Assembly: GCF_025685425.1 (NCBI RefSeq)
Contig: NZ_JAGTAS010000053.1
Coordinates: forward strand, 62,001 to 126,000
DNA length: 64,000 bases
Direction: 5' to 3'
DNA from: Terriglobus albidus
GTDB taxonomy: Bacteria; Acidobacteriota; Terriglobia; Terriglobales; Acidobacteriaceae
Shown: one piece after another, positions 34,729 through 44,306 of the stretch
Layout: each line of letters opens with the position of its first letter
Position numbering within the stretch: position 1 is the first letter of the stretch
Notes under the pieces: model-generated
Databases searched by the model: none
The model's input: only the letters and a program-made list of their open reading frames with translations
Told to the model about the DNA's origin: nothing
Translations under genes and position numbers: made by a program

Positions 34729-35553
34729 ATGAGACTTTATCGCACTACAGGCGGAGCTTTTGTTGAAGCAGATCAGGTGTTCTATCCGGTAGCGGCAACC
34801 AGCTGGGATGAACTGCTGACCTCCGCCGAACTGCAACAGCGTGCCAAGGCTGCTACGCAGGGCACGGGCCGCGCTTCACTTGATGGATTGACGGTGCTGG
34901 CTCCGGTGGAGAGCCAGGAGGTCTGGGCCTCCGGCGTGACCTACTATCGCAGCCGCAGTGCACGCATGGAGGAGTCGAAAGATGCCGGAGGTGGTGACTT
35001 CTATGATCGTGTCTATCATGCGGAACGTCCGGAACTCTTTTTCAAATCTGCAGGGAAGCGTGTCGTGGGTTCGGGCAGCGCGGTGCGGATTCGCCGCGAT
35101 GCCACATGGTCGGTACCGGAGCCGGAGCTTGTCATGTTGCTTACGCCCAAAGGTGAGATTGCCGGCTACACCATCGGCAACGACATGAGCTCACGCGATA
35201 TTGAAGGCCAGAATCCCCTCTATCTGCCGCAAGCAAAAAACTACGACGGCGCCTGTGCTCTAGGGCCGTGCGTCCTGCTGGCGACGGAACCGATTGCGAA
35301 GTCCACAAAGATTTCAATCGCGATCGCCCGTGGCGCCGAGATCGTCTTCACAGGCGAGACCTCCATGGCAGAGATGAAACGTGAACTGAAAGAGCTTGCC
35401 TCCTATCTCTTCCGTGAGTGCAGCTTCGCGGATGGCGTGTTCCTGATGACCGGCACAGGCGTGGTGCCACCGGACAACTTCACGTTGGAATCAGGCGATA
35501 AAATTCGGATCACGATTGATGGAATCGGAACACTGGAGAACCACGTTGCCTAA
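34729..35553 (+). CDS. Fumarylacetoacetate-hydrolase-family protein, likely 2-keto-3-deoxy-pentonate dehydratase
   Basis: 274 residues with the FAH barrel. Metal ligands are E131 and E133 (VPEPELVM) and D152 (GNDMSSRDIEG); Lys170 is in LPQAKNYDGACALGP, and TGTGVVPPDNFTL is near the end. FAH members use Mg2+ to hydrolyse, isomerise or dehydrate keto acids. Adjacency to a xylonate-type dehydratase (AGGAGAGGG ribosome-binding site in the 12-base gap) points to 2-keto-3-deoxy-xylonate/arabinonate dehydratase, giving 2-oxoglutarate semialdehyde. That assignment is inference from context. Confidence 0.85.
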   Translation: MRLYRTTGGAFVEADQVFYPVAATSWDELLTSAELQQRAKAATQGTGRASLDGLTVLAPVESQEVWASGVTYYRSRSARMEESKDAGGGDFYDRVYHAERPELFFKSAGKRVVGSGSAVRIRRDATWSVPEPELVMLLTPKGEIAGYTIGNDMSSRDIEGQNPLYLPQAKNYDGACALGPCVLLATEPIAKSTKISIAIARGAEIVFTGETSMAEMKRELKELASYLFRECSFADGVFLMTGTGVVPPDNFTLESGDKIRITIDGIGTLENHVA

Positions 35554-35582
35554 CGACGGCAGTCCCAGGTTCCTGGTACGTT

Positions 35583-35761
35583 GAAGCAGATTTCTCCGCT
35601 ATGCTGCGCAAATGACAAGGTGGCGTTTGCCGGAGAAGTATCGGTAGAGAAGCAGATCCCTGCGGGATGACAAACAAAGAGGCGTCTCGGTCGATTCAGG
35701 TCTCGGGACACCAAACAGCGTAATTTTGGTCATTTCGCAGCGTAGCGGAGAAATCTGCTTC
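35583..35761. repeat. Imperfect ~33-nt inverted repeat, MITE/REP-like
   Basis: 35583-35616 (starting GAAGCAGATTTCTCCGCTAT) is the inverse complement of 35729-35761, with one substitution and one single-base indel. The arms are separated by 112 bases. The spacer repeats a related piece, GAAGCAGATCCCTGCGGGATGACAA, at ~35655-35679, again ending in TGACAA. No transposase ORF and no clear target duplication were seen. Likely a dispersed non-coding repeat family or a large RNA hairpin. Confidence 0.65.
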
Positions 35762-35927
35762 TCTACCCAAACACTGAAACCCACTCTAGTCCAGATTCTG
35801 TGATCAGCTAAGAAAGCAGCTCCATCGTTTTCCACCCCAGCCAGCCACGCTGGCCGGGGACCCCGGTTGCTCAGGATGACAAAGTGCGAAGACGAGGTGA
35901 TCTCATTTCATCTCTCAGCAATAAAGG

Positions 35928-35948
35928 GCAGACTCTCTTCGAGTCTGC
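35928..35948 (-). terminator. Intrinsic terminator of the ThDP-enzyme gene
   Basis: GCAGACTC (35928-35935) pairs with GAGTCTGC (35941-35948). On the minus strand, CCCTTTATT follows, 26 bases after the stop codon of the gene ending at 35975. Confidence 0.6.
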
Positions 35949-35974
35949 TCCTCAGTACAAAAAGGGAATGATAG

Positions 35975-37720
35975 TTAGACCAGTTCGCGGACGGCATCGG
36001 AGACGGCTGTCAGAGCGATCTTCCCGCGGTTTGGTTCTCCCCGCATGAGCGACTCTGCGAACTTAGCTGCTTGCGCAGGCTTGACCTTCGCCGGCATGGG
36101 TGGCGTAAACGGATCGACCACTGCTTCCACCAGAGCGGCGCCTTGCCGTTGCAGCGCAAGGTCCAGGTCTGCGCCGCAACGTGCCGGATCCTCGATCCTC
36201 CATGAGGGGATGCCGCAGCCCCGCGCAATCGCGGCAAAGTCAGCGGGGAAGAGATCGCAGGCGTACTCAGGGTTTCCGAGAAACACCATCTGCTCCCATT
36301 TGATCTGACCGAGAGTGTTGTTCTTGATGACGATGACTTTGATATTCAACTGGTAGGCGGCGATGGTTATCAGTTCGCCCATCAGCATCGAAAGGCCGCC
36401 ATCCCCGATGATGCAGTAGACCGGCCGGTCCGGATACGCAATGGCGGCCCCGATCGCGTAAGGAAGACCGCATGCCATGCTGGCGAGGTTGCCGCTGCAG
36501 CTATGCTTCTGTCCGCGGAGAGCCGGGACATAACGGGCCCACCAGGTCGTAATCGTTCCGGAGTCCGAAGTGATAATCGCGTTTGCGGGAATCCGTTTGC
36601 CCAGCTCCCAACCGACCACCTGGGGCTTCATCGGCTTGTCGAGATGAGTTCCTTGCTTCTCGAGCAGTTCCGCCCATTTCTGCTTACCCTTCTGGGCGCT
36701 GCGCAGGAAGCGGTCGTCGTGCTTCTTCAACATCGGAAGGAGAACGCGCAAACATACCCTGGCATCTCCCACGATGCCGACATCCGCTGGATATCGCAGA
36801 CTGATACGCTGTGGGTCGCAGTCGATCTGGACGCACTTTGCATCGCCGGGCTTTGGCAGGAACTCGATGTAGGGAAAGGATGTGCCCACCATCAGCAGGG
36901 TGTCGCAATCTTCGAGTGCTGTCTGCGATGGCTCCGTTCCCAGCAGACCGATGCCGCCGGTGGTGTAGGGACTATCATCCGGAACCGCAGCCTTACCGAG
37001 CAGCGATTTAATAATGGGAGCTCCCAGTCCGGCCGCGATACGCTCCAACTCGTCAGTCGCATGCAATGCGCCCTGACCGGCAAGGATAGCGATTCGCTTG
37101 CCACGGTTCAGGATGTCGGCGGCATGGTGCAGGTCGACCTGGGAGGGCAGATGTGTATCAAAGGCCGGCGTTGCGGTAGTGTGATGCGGAGGATTCCGTT
37201 CAGATCGTCCTTGCTTAACCGGCTGTGTTTGTACGTCGACAGGAAGCGTAAGATGCGCGACACCTCGTTTGGCTAGCGCTGTCCGTATTGCGAGGTCGGT
37301 CAGGCTCTCGATATGAGCTCCATTCATGACCCGCTCGTTGTACTCACACACATCGATAAAGAGCTTGTCCAGCGCGACATCCTGCTGGGAAAAGGTCCCG
37401 AGCAGATCTGAATGTTGCAGTCCCGTGATCGCAAGGACGGGAGCGTGATCCATCTTGGCATCGTAAAGGCCATTGAGCAGATGAATTCCCCCAGGCCCGG
37501 AGGTCGCGATACACACGCCCAGCCGGCCGGTGAACTTGGCATACGCGCATGCTGCGAAAGCTGCCGCCTCCTCATGCCGCACATGGATAAATCGGATGCG
37601 GTCTTTCCGCTGCCGCAGTGCCTCGAAGACCCCATTGATGCCATCGCCGGGAAGACCAAAAATCGTGTCCACGCCCCACGCGATCAGCCGCTCCACCAGT
37701 ACATCCGATGTATTTGACAT
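35975..37720 (-). CDS. ThDP-dependent pyruvate oxidase/dehydrogenase-like enzyme (PoxB type)
   Basis: 581 residues with the three-domain layout of the acetolactate-synthase superfamily. The Pyr domain has FGLPGDGINGV and catalytic Glu in IHVRHEEAAAFAA. The central FAD/nucleotide domain spans ~190-340. The PP domain has GDGGLSMLMGELITIA ending in IKNN for Mg2+-ThDP. Length and IKWEQMVFLGNPEYACDL favour the pyruvate:quinone oxidoreductase or pyruvate oxidase branch over acetolactate synthase. No small regulatory subunit is nearby. It would decarboxylate pyruvate to acetate (+CO2) at the membrane; substrate is inferred. Monocistronic. Confidence 0.85.
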   Translation of the reverse strand: MSNTSDVLVERLIAWGVDTIFGLPGDGINGVFEALRQRKDRIRFIHVRHEEAAAFAACAYAKFTGRLGVCIATSGPGGIHLLNGLYDAKMDHAPVLAITGLQHSDLLGTFSQQDVALDKLFIDVCEYNERVMNGAHIESLTDLAIRTALAKRGVAHLTLPVDVQTQPVKQGRSERNPPHHTTATPAFDTHLPSQVDLHHAADILNRGKRIAILAGQGALHATDELERIAAGLGAPIIKSLLGKAAVPDDSPYTTGGIGLLGTEPSQTALEDCDTLLMVGTSFPYIEFLPKPGDAKCVQIDCDPQRISLRYPADVGIVGDARVCLRVLLPMLKKHDDRFLRSAQKGKQKWAELLEKQGTHLDKPMKPQVVGWELGKRIPANAIITSDSGTITTWWARYVPALRGQKHSCSGNLASMACGLPYAIGAAIAYPDRPVYCIIGDGGLSMLMGELITIAAYQLNIKVIVIKNNTLGQIKWEQMVFLGNPEYACDLFPADFAAIARGCGIPSWRIEDPARCGADLDLALQRQGAALVEAVVDPFTPPMPAKVKPAQAAKFAESLMRGEPNRGKIALTAVSDAVRELV

Positions 37721-37799
37721 AGGTCTGTCCCCTCGCGAAACTCTGATGCCGCGTTTCGTGGGGCAGTTTCCCGGTTATCGAAGGGGAAGTTCCGTCTCG

Positions 37800-37833
37800 C
37801 CCATACACCGGGAGGTCATCACCGGTGTATGGG
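37800..37833 (-). terminator. 12-bp perfect hairpin after tpiA
   Basis: CCCATACACCGG (37800-37811) pairs with CCGGTGTATGGG (37822-37833), starting 9 bases after the tpiA stop. No T-run follows on the minus strand, so it may stabilise the 3' end of the glycolytic operon mRNA or terminate weakly. Confidence 0.6.
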
Positions 37834-37842
37834 AACCTCAAT

Positions 37843-38595
37843 TTAGTACTTCACGATAGCGGCGAAGGAGTCCGCCTTCAGGCTGGCGCCGCCGACGAGG
37901 GCTCCATCGATGTTGGGCTGTTCCAGGAGTGATCTGGAATTCTCCGGCTTGACGGAGCCGCCGTAAAGAATGCGGATCTCGTTGGCTGTATCGCCCAGAT
38001 GTTGCGCCATATGGTTGCGAACGATGACGTGCGTCTCTTCGGCGATCTCGGGCGTGGCGGTCAGGCCGGTACCGATAGCCCATACCGGCTCATAGGCAAC
38101 AACCAGCTTGTCCGCATGCTCTTTTGGAAAGCCGGCGAGCGCTCCGGCCAATTGGCTGGCGAGAACATCCTCTGTCTTTCCAGACTCCCGCTCATCGAGC
38201 TGCTCGCCGATGCAGAGCAGCGGTGTCAGTCCGTGAGAGATAGCCGCCTTCACCTTCAGGTTGATGCGTTCGTCCGTCTCGTTATCGTACTGACGGTTCT
38301 CGGAATGACCGATGAGTACGTGGGTCGCGCCAAGCGTAGTCAGCATGACCGGCGAGGTATGGCCGGTATAGGCTCCCTCATTGGCCCAGTGCATGGTTTG
38401 CGCGCCGGCTGCGACATTGGTGCCGCGGACGCGGCTGATGACTGTCGCGAGCGATGTGATGGAAGGGAAGAGCACGATCTCATCTCGAGTATGTCCAGCC
38501 ACGAGGGGAAGGAAAGCCTCGACAAAGCTCAGCGCTTCGGAAGGAGTTTTGTACATCTTCCAGTTGGCAGCGATCAGTTTTTTACGCATGGCCAA
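37843..38595 (-). CDS. tpiA: Triose-phosphate isomerase
   Basis: The 250-residue product interconverts dihydroxyacetone phosphate and glyceraldehyde 3-phosphate. AANWKMYKTPSEA carries the active-site Asn/Lys, HWANEGAYTGHTSPVML the dimer loop, LIGHSENRQ the catalytic His, VAYEPVWAIGTG the catalytic Glu and flexible loop, and YGGSVKPENS the phosphate site. Normal length. Last gene of the gap-cupin-ridA-pgk-orf-tpiA operon. Confidence 0.97.
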   Translation of the reverse strand: MAMRKKLIAANWKMYKTPSEALSFVEAFLPLVAGHTRDEIVLFPSITSLATVISRVRGTNVAAGAQTMHWANEGAYTGHTSPVMLTTLGATHVLIGHSENRQYDNETDERINLKVKAAISHGLTPLLCIGEQLDERESGKTEDVLASQLAGALAGFPKEHADKLVVAYEPVWAIGTGLTATPEIAEETHVIVRNHMAQHLGDTANEIRILYGGSVKPENSRSLLEQPNIDGALVGGASLKADSFAAIVKY

Positions 38596-38613
38596 CCATT
38601 CTAACGATTCGAA

Positions 38614-38835
38614 CTAACCACGAGGAAGAAAGACCCGCGCCAAAAGGTAGCCACCGGCCGCTCCGAAGATCGCTCCGACCATCACTGGTATGACAGACAC
38701 ATTTGCATCGACCGCGACAGCGTTATTGGAGTGAAAGAACTGAGCACCGCTCCTGACGAGCGTGCTGAGCGCGATCAGGCAGCCTCCCAGTACTGCGGAA
38801 ATGACTATCAGGACCGCGATCAGCAGCGTTCGCAT
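38614..38835 (-). CDS. Small two-TM membrane protein in the glycolytic operon
   Basis: 73 residues with two hydrophobic segments (~3-27 and ~48-68) and the short loop RSGAQFFHSNNAV between them. The first segment contains SAVLGGCLIALS; a lipobox is not convincing. No family recognised. It lies 4 bases after pgk and 18 before tpiA, so it is clearly part of the operon, but nothing links it to glycolysis. Confidence 0.7.
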   Translation of the reverse strand: MRTLLIAVLIVISAVLGGCLIALSTLVRSGAQFFHSNNAVAVDANVSVIPVMVGAIFGAAGGYLLARVFLPRG

Positions 38836-38839
38836 CAGG

Positions 38840-40054
38840 TTATTTATTCGTCAGAGCTTCCACACCAGGCAGCTTCTTGCCCTCGAGGAACTCCAGGCTG
38901 GCCCCGCCGCCAGTTGAAACGTGCGTGATCCGATCCGTGACCTCGGCTGCATGTACGGCTGCGACAGAGTCGCCTCCGCCCACAATGCTGGTGGCATCGT
39001 GATTTGCCGCTACGGCGCGGGCAATCGCCATCGTGCCCTTGGCGAAGGCCGGCATCTCAAAGACGCCCATCGGTCCATTCCAGACGATCGTGCGTGCATC
39101 CGCAATGACGTGCTTGAACAGTTCAATCGATTTCGGACCAATATCCAAGGCCATCCAGTCGGCCGGGAAGTCGCCCTCGCCGTCGAAGATCTGTGTCTTT
39201 GCCTTAGCGTCGAACTTGTCAGCCAGCACATGGTCGACCGGCAGCAGGAGCTTCACGCCCTTAGAGTCAGCCTTATCCATGGCTGCCTTGGCGACTTCAA
39301 TCTTATCGGTCTCTACCAGGCTCTTTCCGGTCTTCTGACCCTTGGCATTGAGGAAGGTATAAGCCATGCCTCCGCCGATCAGCAAAGTGTCGACCTTATC
39401 GAGCAGGCTCTCGATGACTTCGATTTTGTCGGAGACCTTGGCGCCGCCGATGATGGCGGCAAACGGCTTATCGGGGTTATGAAGCGCCTTGCCGAGATAG
39501 TTCAGCTCCTTCTCCATCAGGAGGCCGGCGGCAGACTGCTGTACGTAATGCGTAATTCCCTCGGTCGAGGCATGGGCGCGGTGGGCAGCGCCGAAGGCGT
39601 CATTCACATAAACATCGGCCAGCTTGGCCAGCTTCTTCGCGAAGGCGGGATCGTTCTTCTCCTCTTCGGCATGGAAGCGCAGATTCTCGAGCAGGAGCAC
39701 CTGCCCGCTCTCAAGCTGACGCGTCAGCTCTTCCGCGACTTCGCCGACACAGTCGGGGGAGAAGGCAACATTGATCTGCTCGCCCAACGCGTGATCCAGC
39801 AACTGGCGCAGGCGATCGACTACCGGACGCAGGCTCATTTCAGGATTCACTTTGCCTTTGGGGCGGCCAAGATGCGCTGCCAGGATGACCTTTGCATGAT
39901 GGCGGATGGCATATTCGATCGTGGGAAGGGTCTCACGGATGCGGGTGTCGTCGGTGATCGAGTGTCCTCCGTCCGCCAGCGGAACATTGAAGTCCACGCG
40001 GATGAAGAGACGCTTGTTGTCCAAATCGAGATCGCGGATGGAGAGCTTGGCCAT
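38840..40054 (-). CDS. pgk: Phosphoglycerate kinase
   Basis: ATG 40054 gives 404 residues (the open frame to 40213 runs into ridA). Signature elements: [15 protein letters not shown] near the N-terminus, [48 protein letters not shown], and [16 protein letters not shown] for the nucleotide site. It transfers phosphate from 1,3-bisphosphoglycerate to ADP. It lies 23 bases after ridA. Confidence 0.97.
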   Translation of the reverse strand: MAKLSIRDLDLDNKRLFIRVDFNVPLADGGHSITDDTRIRETLPTIEYAIRHHAKVILAAHLGRPKGKVNPEMSLRPVVDRLRQLLDHALGEQINVAFSPDCVGEVAEELTRQLESGQVLLLENLRFHAEEEKNDPAFAKKLAKLADVYVNDAFGAAHRAHASTEGITHYVQQSAAGLLMEKELNYLGKALHNPDKPFAAIIGGAKVSDKIEVIESLLDKVDTLLIGGGMAYTFLNAKGQKTGKSLVETDKIEVAKAAMDKADSKGVKLLLPVDHVLADKFDAKAKTQIFDGEGDFPADWMALDIGPKSIELFKHVIADARTIVWNGPMGVFEMPAFAKGTMAIARAVAANHDATSIVGGGDSVAAVHAAEVTDRITHVSTGGGASLEFLEGKKLPGVEALTNK

Positions 40055-40077
40055 ACTGTCTGGTGTCCTGTCTAAAA

Positions 40078-40452
40078 CTAGTCTGTGATGAATGCGTCGG
40101 CTTCGATTTCGATACGCCAGTCGGGGTTGAGCAGTTCCTTGACGACCACCATCGTCGCCGCGGGACGAATGCTGCCGAAAAATTCGCCGTGCACGCGGCC
40201 CACCTCTTCCCAATCCGCAGCATGAGTCAGGAACATTCTGGTCCGCACTACATGCTCCAACCGGGCACCGGCTTTTTCCAGGGCGGTCTGAATAATTTCG
40301 AGGACTTTGCGGGTCTGAGAGGCTACGTCTTCCTCATCGGCGCCTACCGGTCCAGTACCGGAGACATGGACGTGTCCGCCAACCTTGACCGCGCGGGAGA
40401 AACCGATGATCGGCTCATAAGGAGATGTGCCTGCAATATTCGTGCGTGTCAC
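40078..40452 (-). CDS. RidA-family enamine/imine deaminase
   Basis: 124 residues of the YjgF/YER057c/UK114 family: VHVSGTGPVGADEEDVASQ, ALEKAGARLEHVVRTRMFL, and SIRPAATMVVVKELLNPDWRIEIEADAFI with the key Arg (IRPA) and Glu. It hydrolyses reactive 2-aminoacrylate or related imines, or a substrate specific to its subgroup. It sits between cupin and pgk genes with a 4-nt ATGA overlap to the cupin. Confidence 0.9.
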   Translation of the reverse strand: MTRTNIAGTSPYEPIIGFSRAVKVGGHVHVSGTGPVGADEEDVASQTRKVLEIIQTALEKAGARLEHVVRTRMFLTHAADWEEVGRVHGEFFGSIRPAATMVVVKELLNPDWRIEIEADAFITD

Positions 40453-40823
40453 TTAGGCTCCTGTTTTTGTGCGTAACTATCAGCGCCAAGAAAGTGTAAC
40501 GACACATACGGCTCGTCGCCTACTACCCAGCTATCGTGTCCCGGCGCGATGTAAAAGAGATCCCCCGGCTTCATGACGATGACATTGCCATCATCCATCG
40601 CGGCGGTAGCCTGGCCGGAGACCACCATACCGACATGCTCCACGTAACAACTGGTCTGGCCCGAGGCCTTACCTACGTGTTCGCTCCACTTCCATCCTGG
40701 TTCATAGGTAGCGCGGCCGATGGACATGCCACCCAGCCGCACTACCTCAAACCTGCCTTTTTCGAAGATCCGGATCTCGTCCGGTGTCTCGAATCGCTTC
40801 AGGATGACCTCAAGCGGGGCCAC
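40449..40823 (-). CDS. Cupin-domain protein
   Basis: GTG 40823, 5 bases after the gap stop with AAGG upstream, gives 124 residues; a longer frame overlaps gap. Single cupin barrel: WKWSEHVGKASGQTSCYVEHVGMVVSG and DGNVIVMKPGDLFYIAPGHDSWVVG. Two or three His and a Glu could bind a metal. The role is unknown; small cupins act as isomerases, dioxygenases or sensors. Its partner RidA is translationally coupled, which hints at one shared reaction. Confidence 0.75.
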   Translation of the reverse strand: MAPLEVILKRFETPDEIRIFEKGRFEVVRLGGMSIGRATYEPGWKWSEHVGKASGQTSCYVEHVGMVVSGQATAAMDDGNVIVMKPGDLFYIAPGHDSWVVGDEPYVSLHFLGADSYAQKQEPK

Positions 40824-40828
40824 GTGCC

Positions 40829-41851
<1,023 letters not shown>

Positions 41852-42072
41852 TCAATTCACAGGTTGAAACGGGTAGCATTTCGCGTTTCCAGGCCGCTGG
41901 TTGGCGGCAAACGCACATCTAAAGACCGATGCTACCAGCATGGGAAAGGCCCCCGCAAATAGTCGGTGGACTGACCATTAGCCAAAACTATGGCCTCCCA
42001 TTACCCAGCCGAATACCTCTGGAGAGGGAGTAGTTTGCGGCTGGCAAGTCACTGTGTTACAAGCAGAAACAT

Positions 42073-42882
42073 ATGCGCGAATGGATGCGCGAAAAGATGA
42101 GAAGACGTTCCCGCCGCGGGCCGAATAACTCGGAGTCCACTGGCAAGATCGGTCAGGAGTTGCCGACCGACCAGCCGGCTCCGTTGCGTCCCGCCTATCC
42201 CGATGAGCCAGCTGCCCAGCAAGCTGCGGCTGAACCTCCGCCCGACGTTGTCGCGGCAAGTGAGGTTTCCGCAGTCGCAGAGGCGCTTGAGGCTACTCCA
42301 GAAGCCGTTGCCGAGGGCAAGGTAGAGGTCGAGACTCAGCCTGCTGAGCCGCCGACATCCCAGCCAGACGAGCCCTCGACGGCATCTCCGCGACAGCCAC
42401 GCGGCTTTGTGGTGCTGACCATCGGTCTTCCCGGAAGCGGGAAGACCACCTGGTACAAGCGCCGTGGCGTAACCCCGCTTTCGAGCGATATGCTGCGCAG
42501 CATTCTGTTTGATGACATCACCGAGCAGCGTTATCAGGGGCTGGTCTTTTCCACCCTGCGGTCGCTGCTGCGGGCCCGGCTTATCGCCAAGATGCCATGG
42601 AACTATGTTGATGCCACCAATCTCTCGGCGCATGAGCGTCGCCAGTGGATCAAGATGGCCAAGAGCTTCGGCTACGAGGTGCATGCCGTGTACTTCGACG
42701 TACCGCTCGAGATCTGCATGGAGCGCAATCATAAGCGTGAGCGCAGTGTCTCTGACGATGTCATGAAAAAGATGGCCGAGCGACTGAGACCGCCAAGCTT
42801 CAAAGAAGGGTTCTCGAAGGTCACCGTTGTCCGTGTAAAGAGCGGCACTAACGACGATTCTGCGCCTGCCGCAGAGGCCTGA
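42073..42882 (+). CDS. Polynucleotide-kinase-like P-loop protein with a long Pro/Ala/Glu N-terminal tail
   Basis: 269 residues. Residues 1-~110 are basic at first (MREWMREKMRRRSRRG) and then low-complexity Pro/Ala/Glu. The kinase domain (~111-255) has Walker A GLPGSGKTT (118-126), SSDMLRSILFDD, VDATNLSAHERRQ and the lid VYFDVPLEICMERNHKRER. This resembles the T4 Pnkp/zeta-toxin-like AAA_33 kinases that phosphorylate nucleic acid ends or small molecules. The substrate is unknown. It is divergent from gap and 27 bases before the ABC transporter operon. Confidence 0.78.
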   Translation: MREWMREKMRRRSRRGPNNSESTGKIGQELPTDQPAPLRPAYPDEPAAQQAAAEPPPDVVAASEVSAVAEALEATPEAVAEGKVEVETQPAEPPTSQPDEPSTASPRQPRGFVVLTIGLPGSGKTTWYKRRGVTPLSSDMLRSILFDDITEQRYQGLVFSTLRSLLRARLIAKMPWNYVDATNLSAHERRQWIKMAKSFGYEVHAVYFDVPLEICMERNHKRERSVSDDVMKKMAERLRPPSFKEGFSKVTVVRVKSGTNDDSAPAAEA

Positions 42883-42909
42883 AGTCCGGCATTCAGGGGA
42901 GGCCCTTTT

Positions 42910-43677
42910 ATGGCCATAGCCGCCGTTGAGTTCGACGCCTTATCGCTCGTACTCTCCGGCGGCCGCTCCATTTTGAGCGGAATTCATCTCGCCATTGAGC
43001 AGGGAAGCACGACCGCCTTGCTTGGCCGCTCCGGTAGCGGCAAAACAACCCTTTTACGCATGGTGAACGCTATGGCGGCGCCCACCGCCGGAGAGGCGCG
43101 TGTGATGGGGGAGCCTGTCGCCTCTCAGGACTGTACGTCGCTCCGCCGCGGCATCGGCTACGTCATTCAGGAAACAGGCCTCTTCCCGCATATGACGATC
43201 GAGCGCAATGTCGGGCTCCCGCTGGAGATGGCGGGGGCATCGAAGACGCAGATCGCTACGCGCGTCGCCGAATTGCTGCCCATGGTCGGCCTTGAAGGGA
43301 CGAGCTTCGCCCGCCGCTATCCCTGGCAGCTCTCCGGGGGCCAGCGGCAGCGGGTGGGCCTCGCCCGGGCTCTTGCTGCCGATCCGCCAATTCTGTTGAT
43401 GGATGAACCCTTCGGGGCGTTGGATCCGGTAACCCGGGTGGAGATGCAGGAGATGATGGCGTCACTCATTGAGCGTCTCCACAAGACAGTCCTGCTGGTG
43501 ACGCACGATCTGGAAGAGGCTCTTTATCTTGCGCAACGAGTGATTTTTCTGGAAGGCGGCCGCGTCGTCGCAGACCTTCCTTCAAACAAGGTCATGCCTT
43601 CCAGTGATCCCCATGTACGGCAGTACATCCGCGCCGTCCGGCACAATCATCGCAACCACGAGGAGACGGCGTCATGA
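42910..43677 (+). CDS. ABC transporter ATP-binding protein, glycine betaine/osmoprotectant type
   Basis: 255 residues: Walker [14 protein letters not shown]-loop [12 protein letters not shown], signature [15 protein letters not shown], Walker [15 protein letters not shown]-loop VTHDLEEAL. The [10 protein letters not shown]-loop and DLEEAL H-loop fit the OpuCA/quaternary-amine group. No C-terminal CBS domains, which in OpuA/OpuC sense ionic strength. The stop overlaps the permease start (ATGA). Confidence 0.88.
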   Translation: MAIAAVEFDALSLVLSGGRSILSGIHLAIEQGSTTALLGRSGSGKTTLLRMVNAMAAPTAGEARVMGEPVASQDCTSLRRGIGYVIQETGLFPHMTIERNVGLPLEMAGASKTQIATRVAELLPMVGLEGTSFARRYPWQLSGGQRQRVGLARALAADPPILLMDEPFGALDPVTRVEMQEMMASLIERLHKTVLLVTHDLEEALYLAQRVIFLEGGRVVADLPSNKVMPSSDPHVRQYIRAVRHNHRNHEETAS

Positions 43678-44306
43678 CCGGTTTCCTGCGAGCCCATGGG
43701 TATGAGATGGCCCGTCTGACCTTCGAGCACCTGTGGCTTACGCTATTTGCGATGCTGCTGGCGACGGTGATCGGGTTGCCGCTGGGCATCGTGCTCTCCC
43801 GCCGGCCGAGGCTGGCTAAACCCATCATCGGCTTTGCCAATGTGCTGCAGACTGTGCCGTCTCTCGCACTGTTCGGACTGCTTCTGCCGGTGCCGTGGCT
43901 CGGAGAAAATGCAGCTCGTTTGGCCATCCTGGCGCTCACTGGTTACGCATTGCTGCCAATCCTTCGCAATACATATGCCGGAATCCGCAGTATCGATCCG
44001 ACGCTGACCGATATTGCTACGGCACTGGGTATGACGGCGCGCCAGAGGCTCCTCAAGGTAGAGCTGCCGCTGTCGGCATCTGTCATTCTGGCAGGCCTGC
44101 GGACCGCCACTGTGACCTGCGTCGGTGTCGCGACGATTGCAGCAGCCATTGGCGCGGGCGGTCTTGGTGAGCTGATCTTCCGCGGTGTCGCCTCGGTCGA
44201 TAACGGCCTGGTACTCGGTGGGGCGATTCCGGCAGCCCTGTTGGCGTTATTGGCGGATGCGGCCCTTGGATTTGCAGAAAAGAAGCTGACGGTGAAGCGC
44301 GCATGA
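43674..44306 (+). CDS. ABC transporter permease, OpuCB-like
   Basis: 210 residues with about six membrane helices. The EAA-type cytoplasmic loop contains LTDIATALGMTARQRLLKVELPLSASVI, and ATVTCVGVATIAAAIGAGGLGELIFRGVA is typical of the betaine/choline permease family. One permease gene implies a homodimer. Overlaps both neighbours by 4 nt. Confidence 0.88.
   Translation: MTGFLRAHGYEMARLTFEHLWLTLFAMLLATVIGLPLGIVLSRRPRLAKPIIGFANVLQTVPSLALFGLLLPVPWLGENAARLAILALTGYALLPILRNTYAGIRSIDPTLTDIATALGMTARQRLLKVELPLSASVILAGLRTATVTCVGVATIAAAIGAGGLGELIFRGVASVDNGLVLGGAIPAALLALLADAALGFAEKKLTVKRA

Larger units (their letters stand above)
35554..35974. other. 421-base intergenic region with an inverted repeat and a terminator
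   Basis: No coding potential seen. It contains the imperfect inverted repeat 35583-35761 (listed separately), a GC-rich palindrome CCAGCCACGCTGGCCGGGG around 35841-35859, and the terminator at 35928-35948. Confidence 0.6.

Noticed and set aside
35975-37720. Acetolactate synthase large subunit
   Set aside because: No regulatory subunit or branched-chain genes nearby; domain sequence is closer to PoxB-type enzymes.
38921-40075. 384-codon plus-strand frame opposite pgk
   Set aside because: Antisense shadow of a highly conserved glycolytic gene.
42049-42732. 227-codon minus-strand frame opposite the P-loop kinase
   Set aside because: Shadow frame; the plus-strand Walker A kinase is the real gene.
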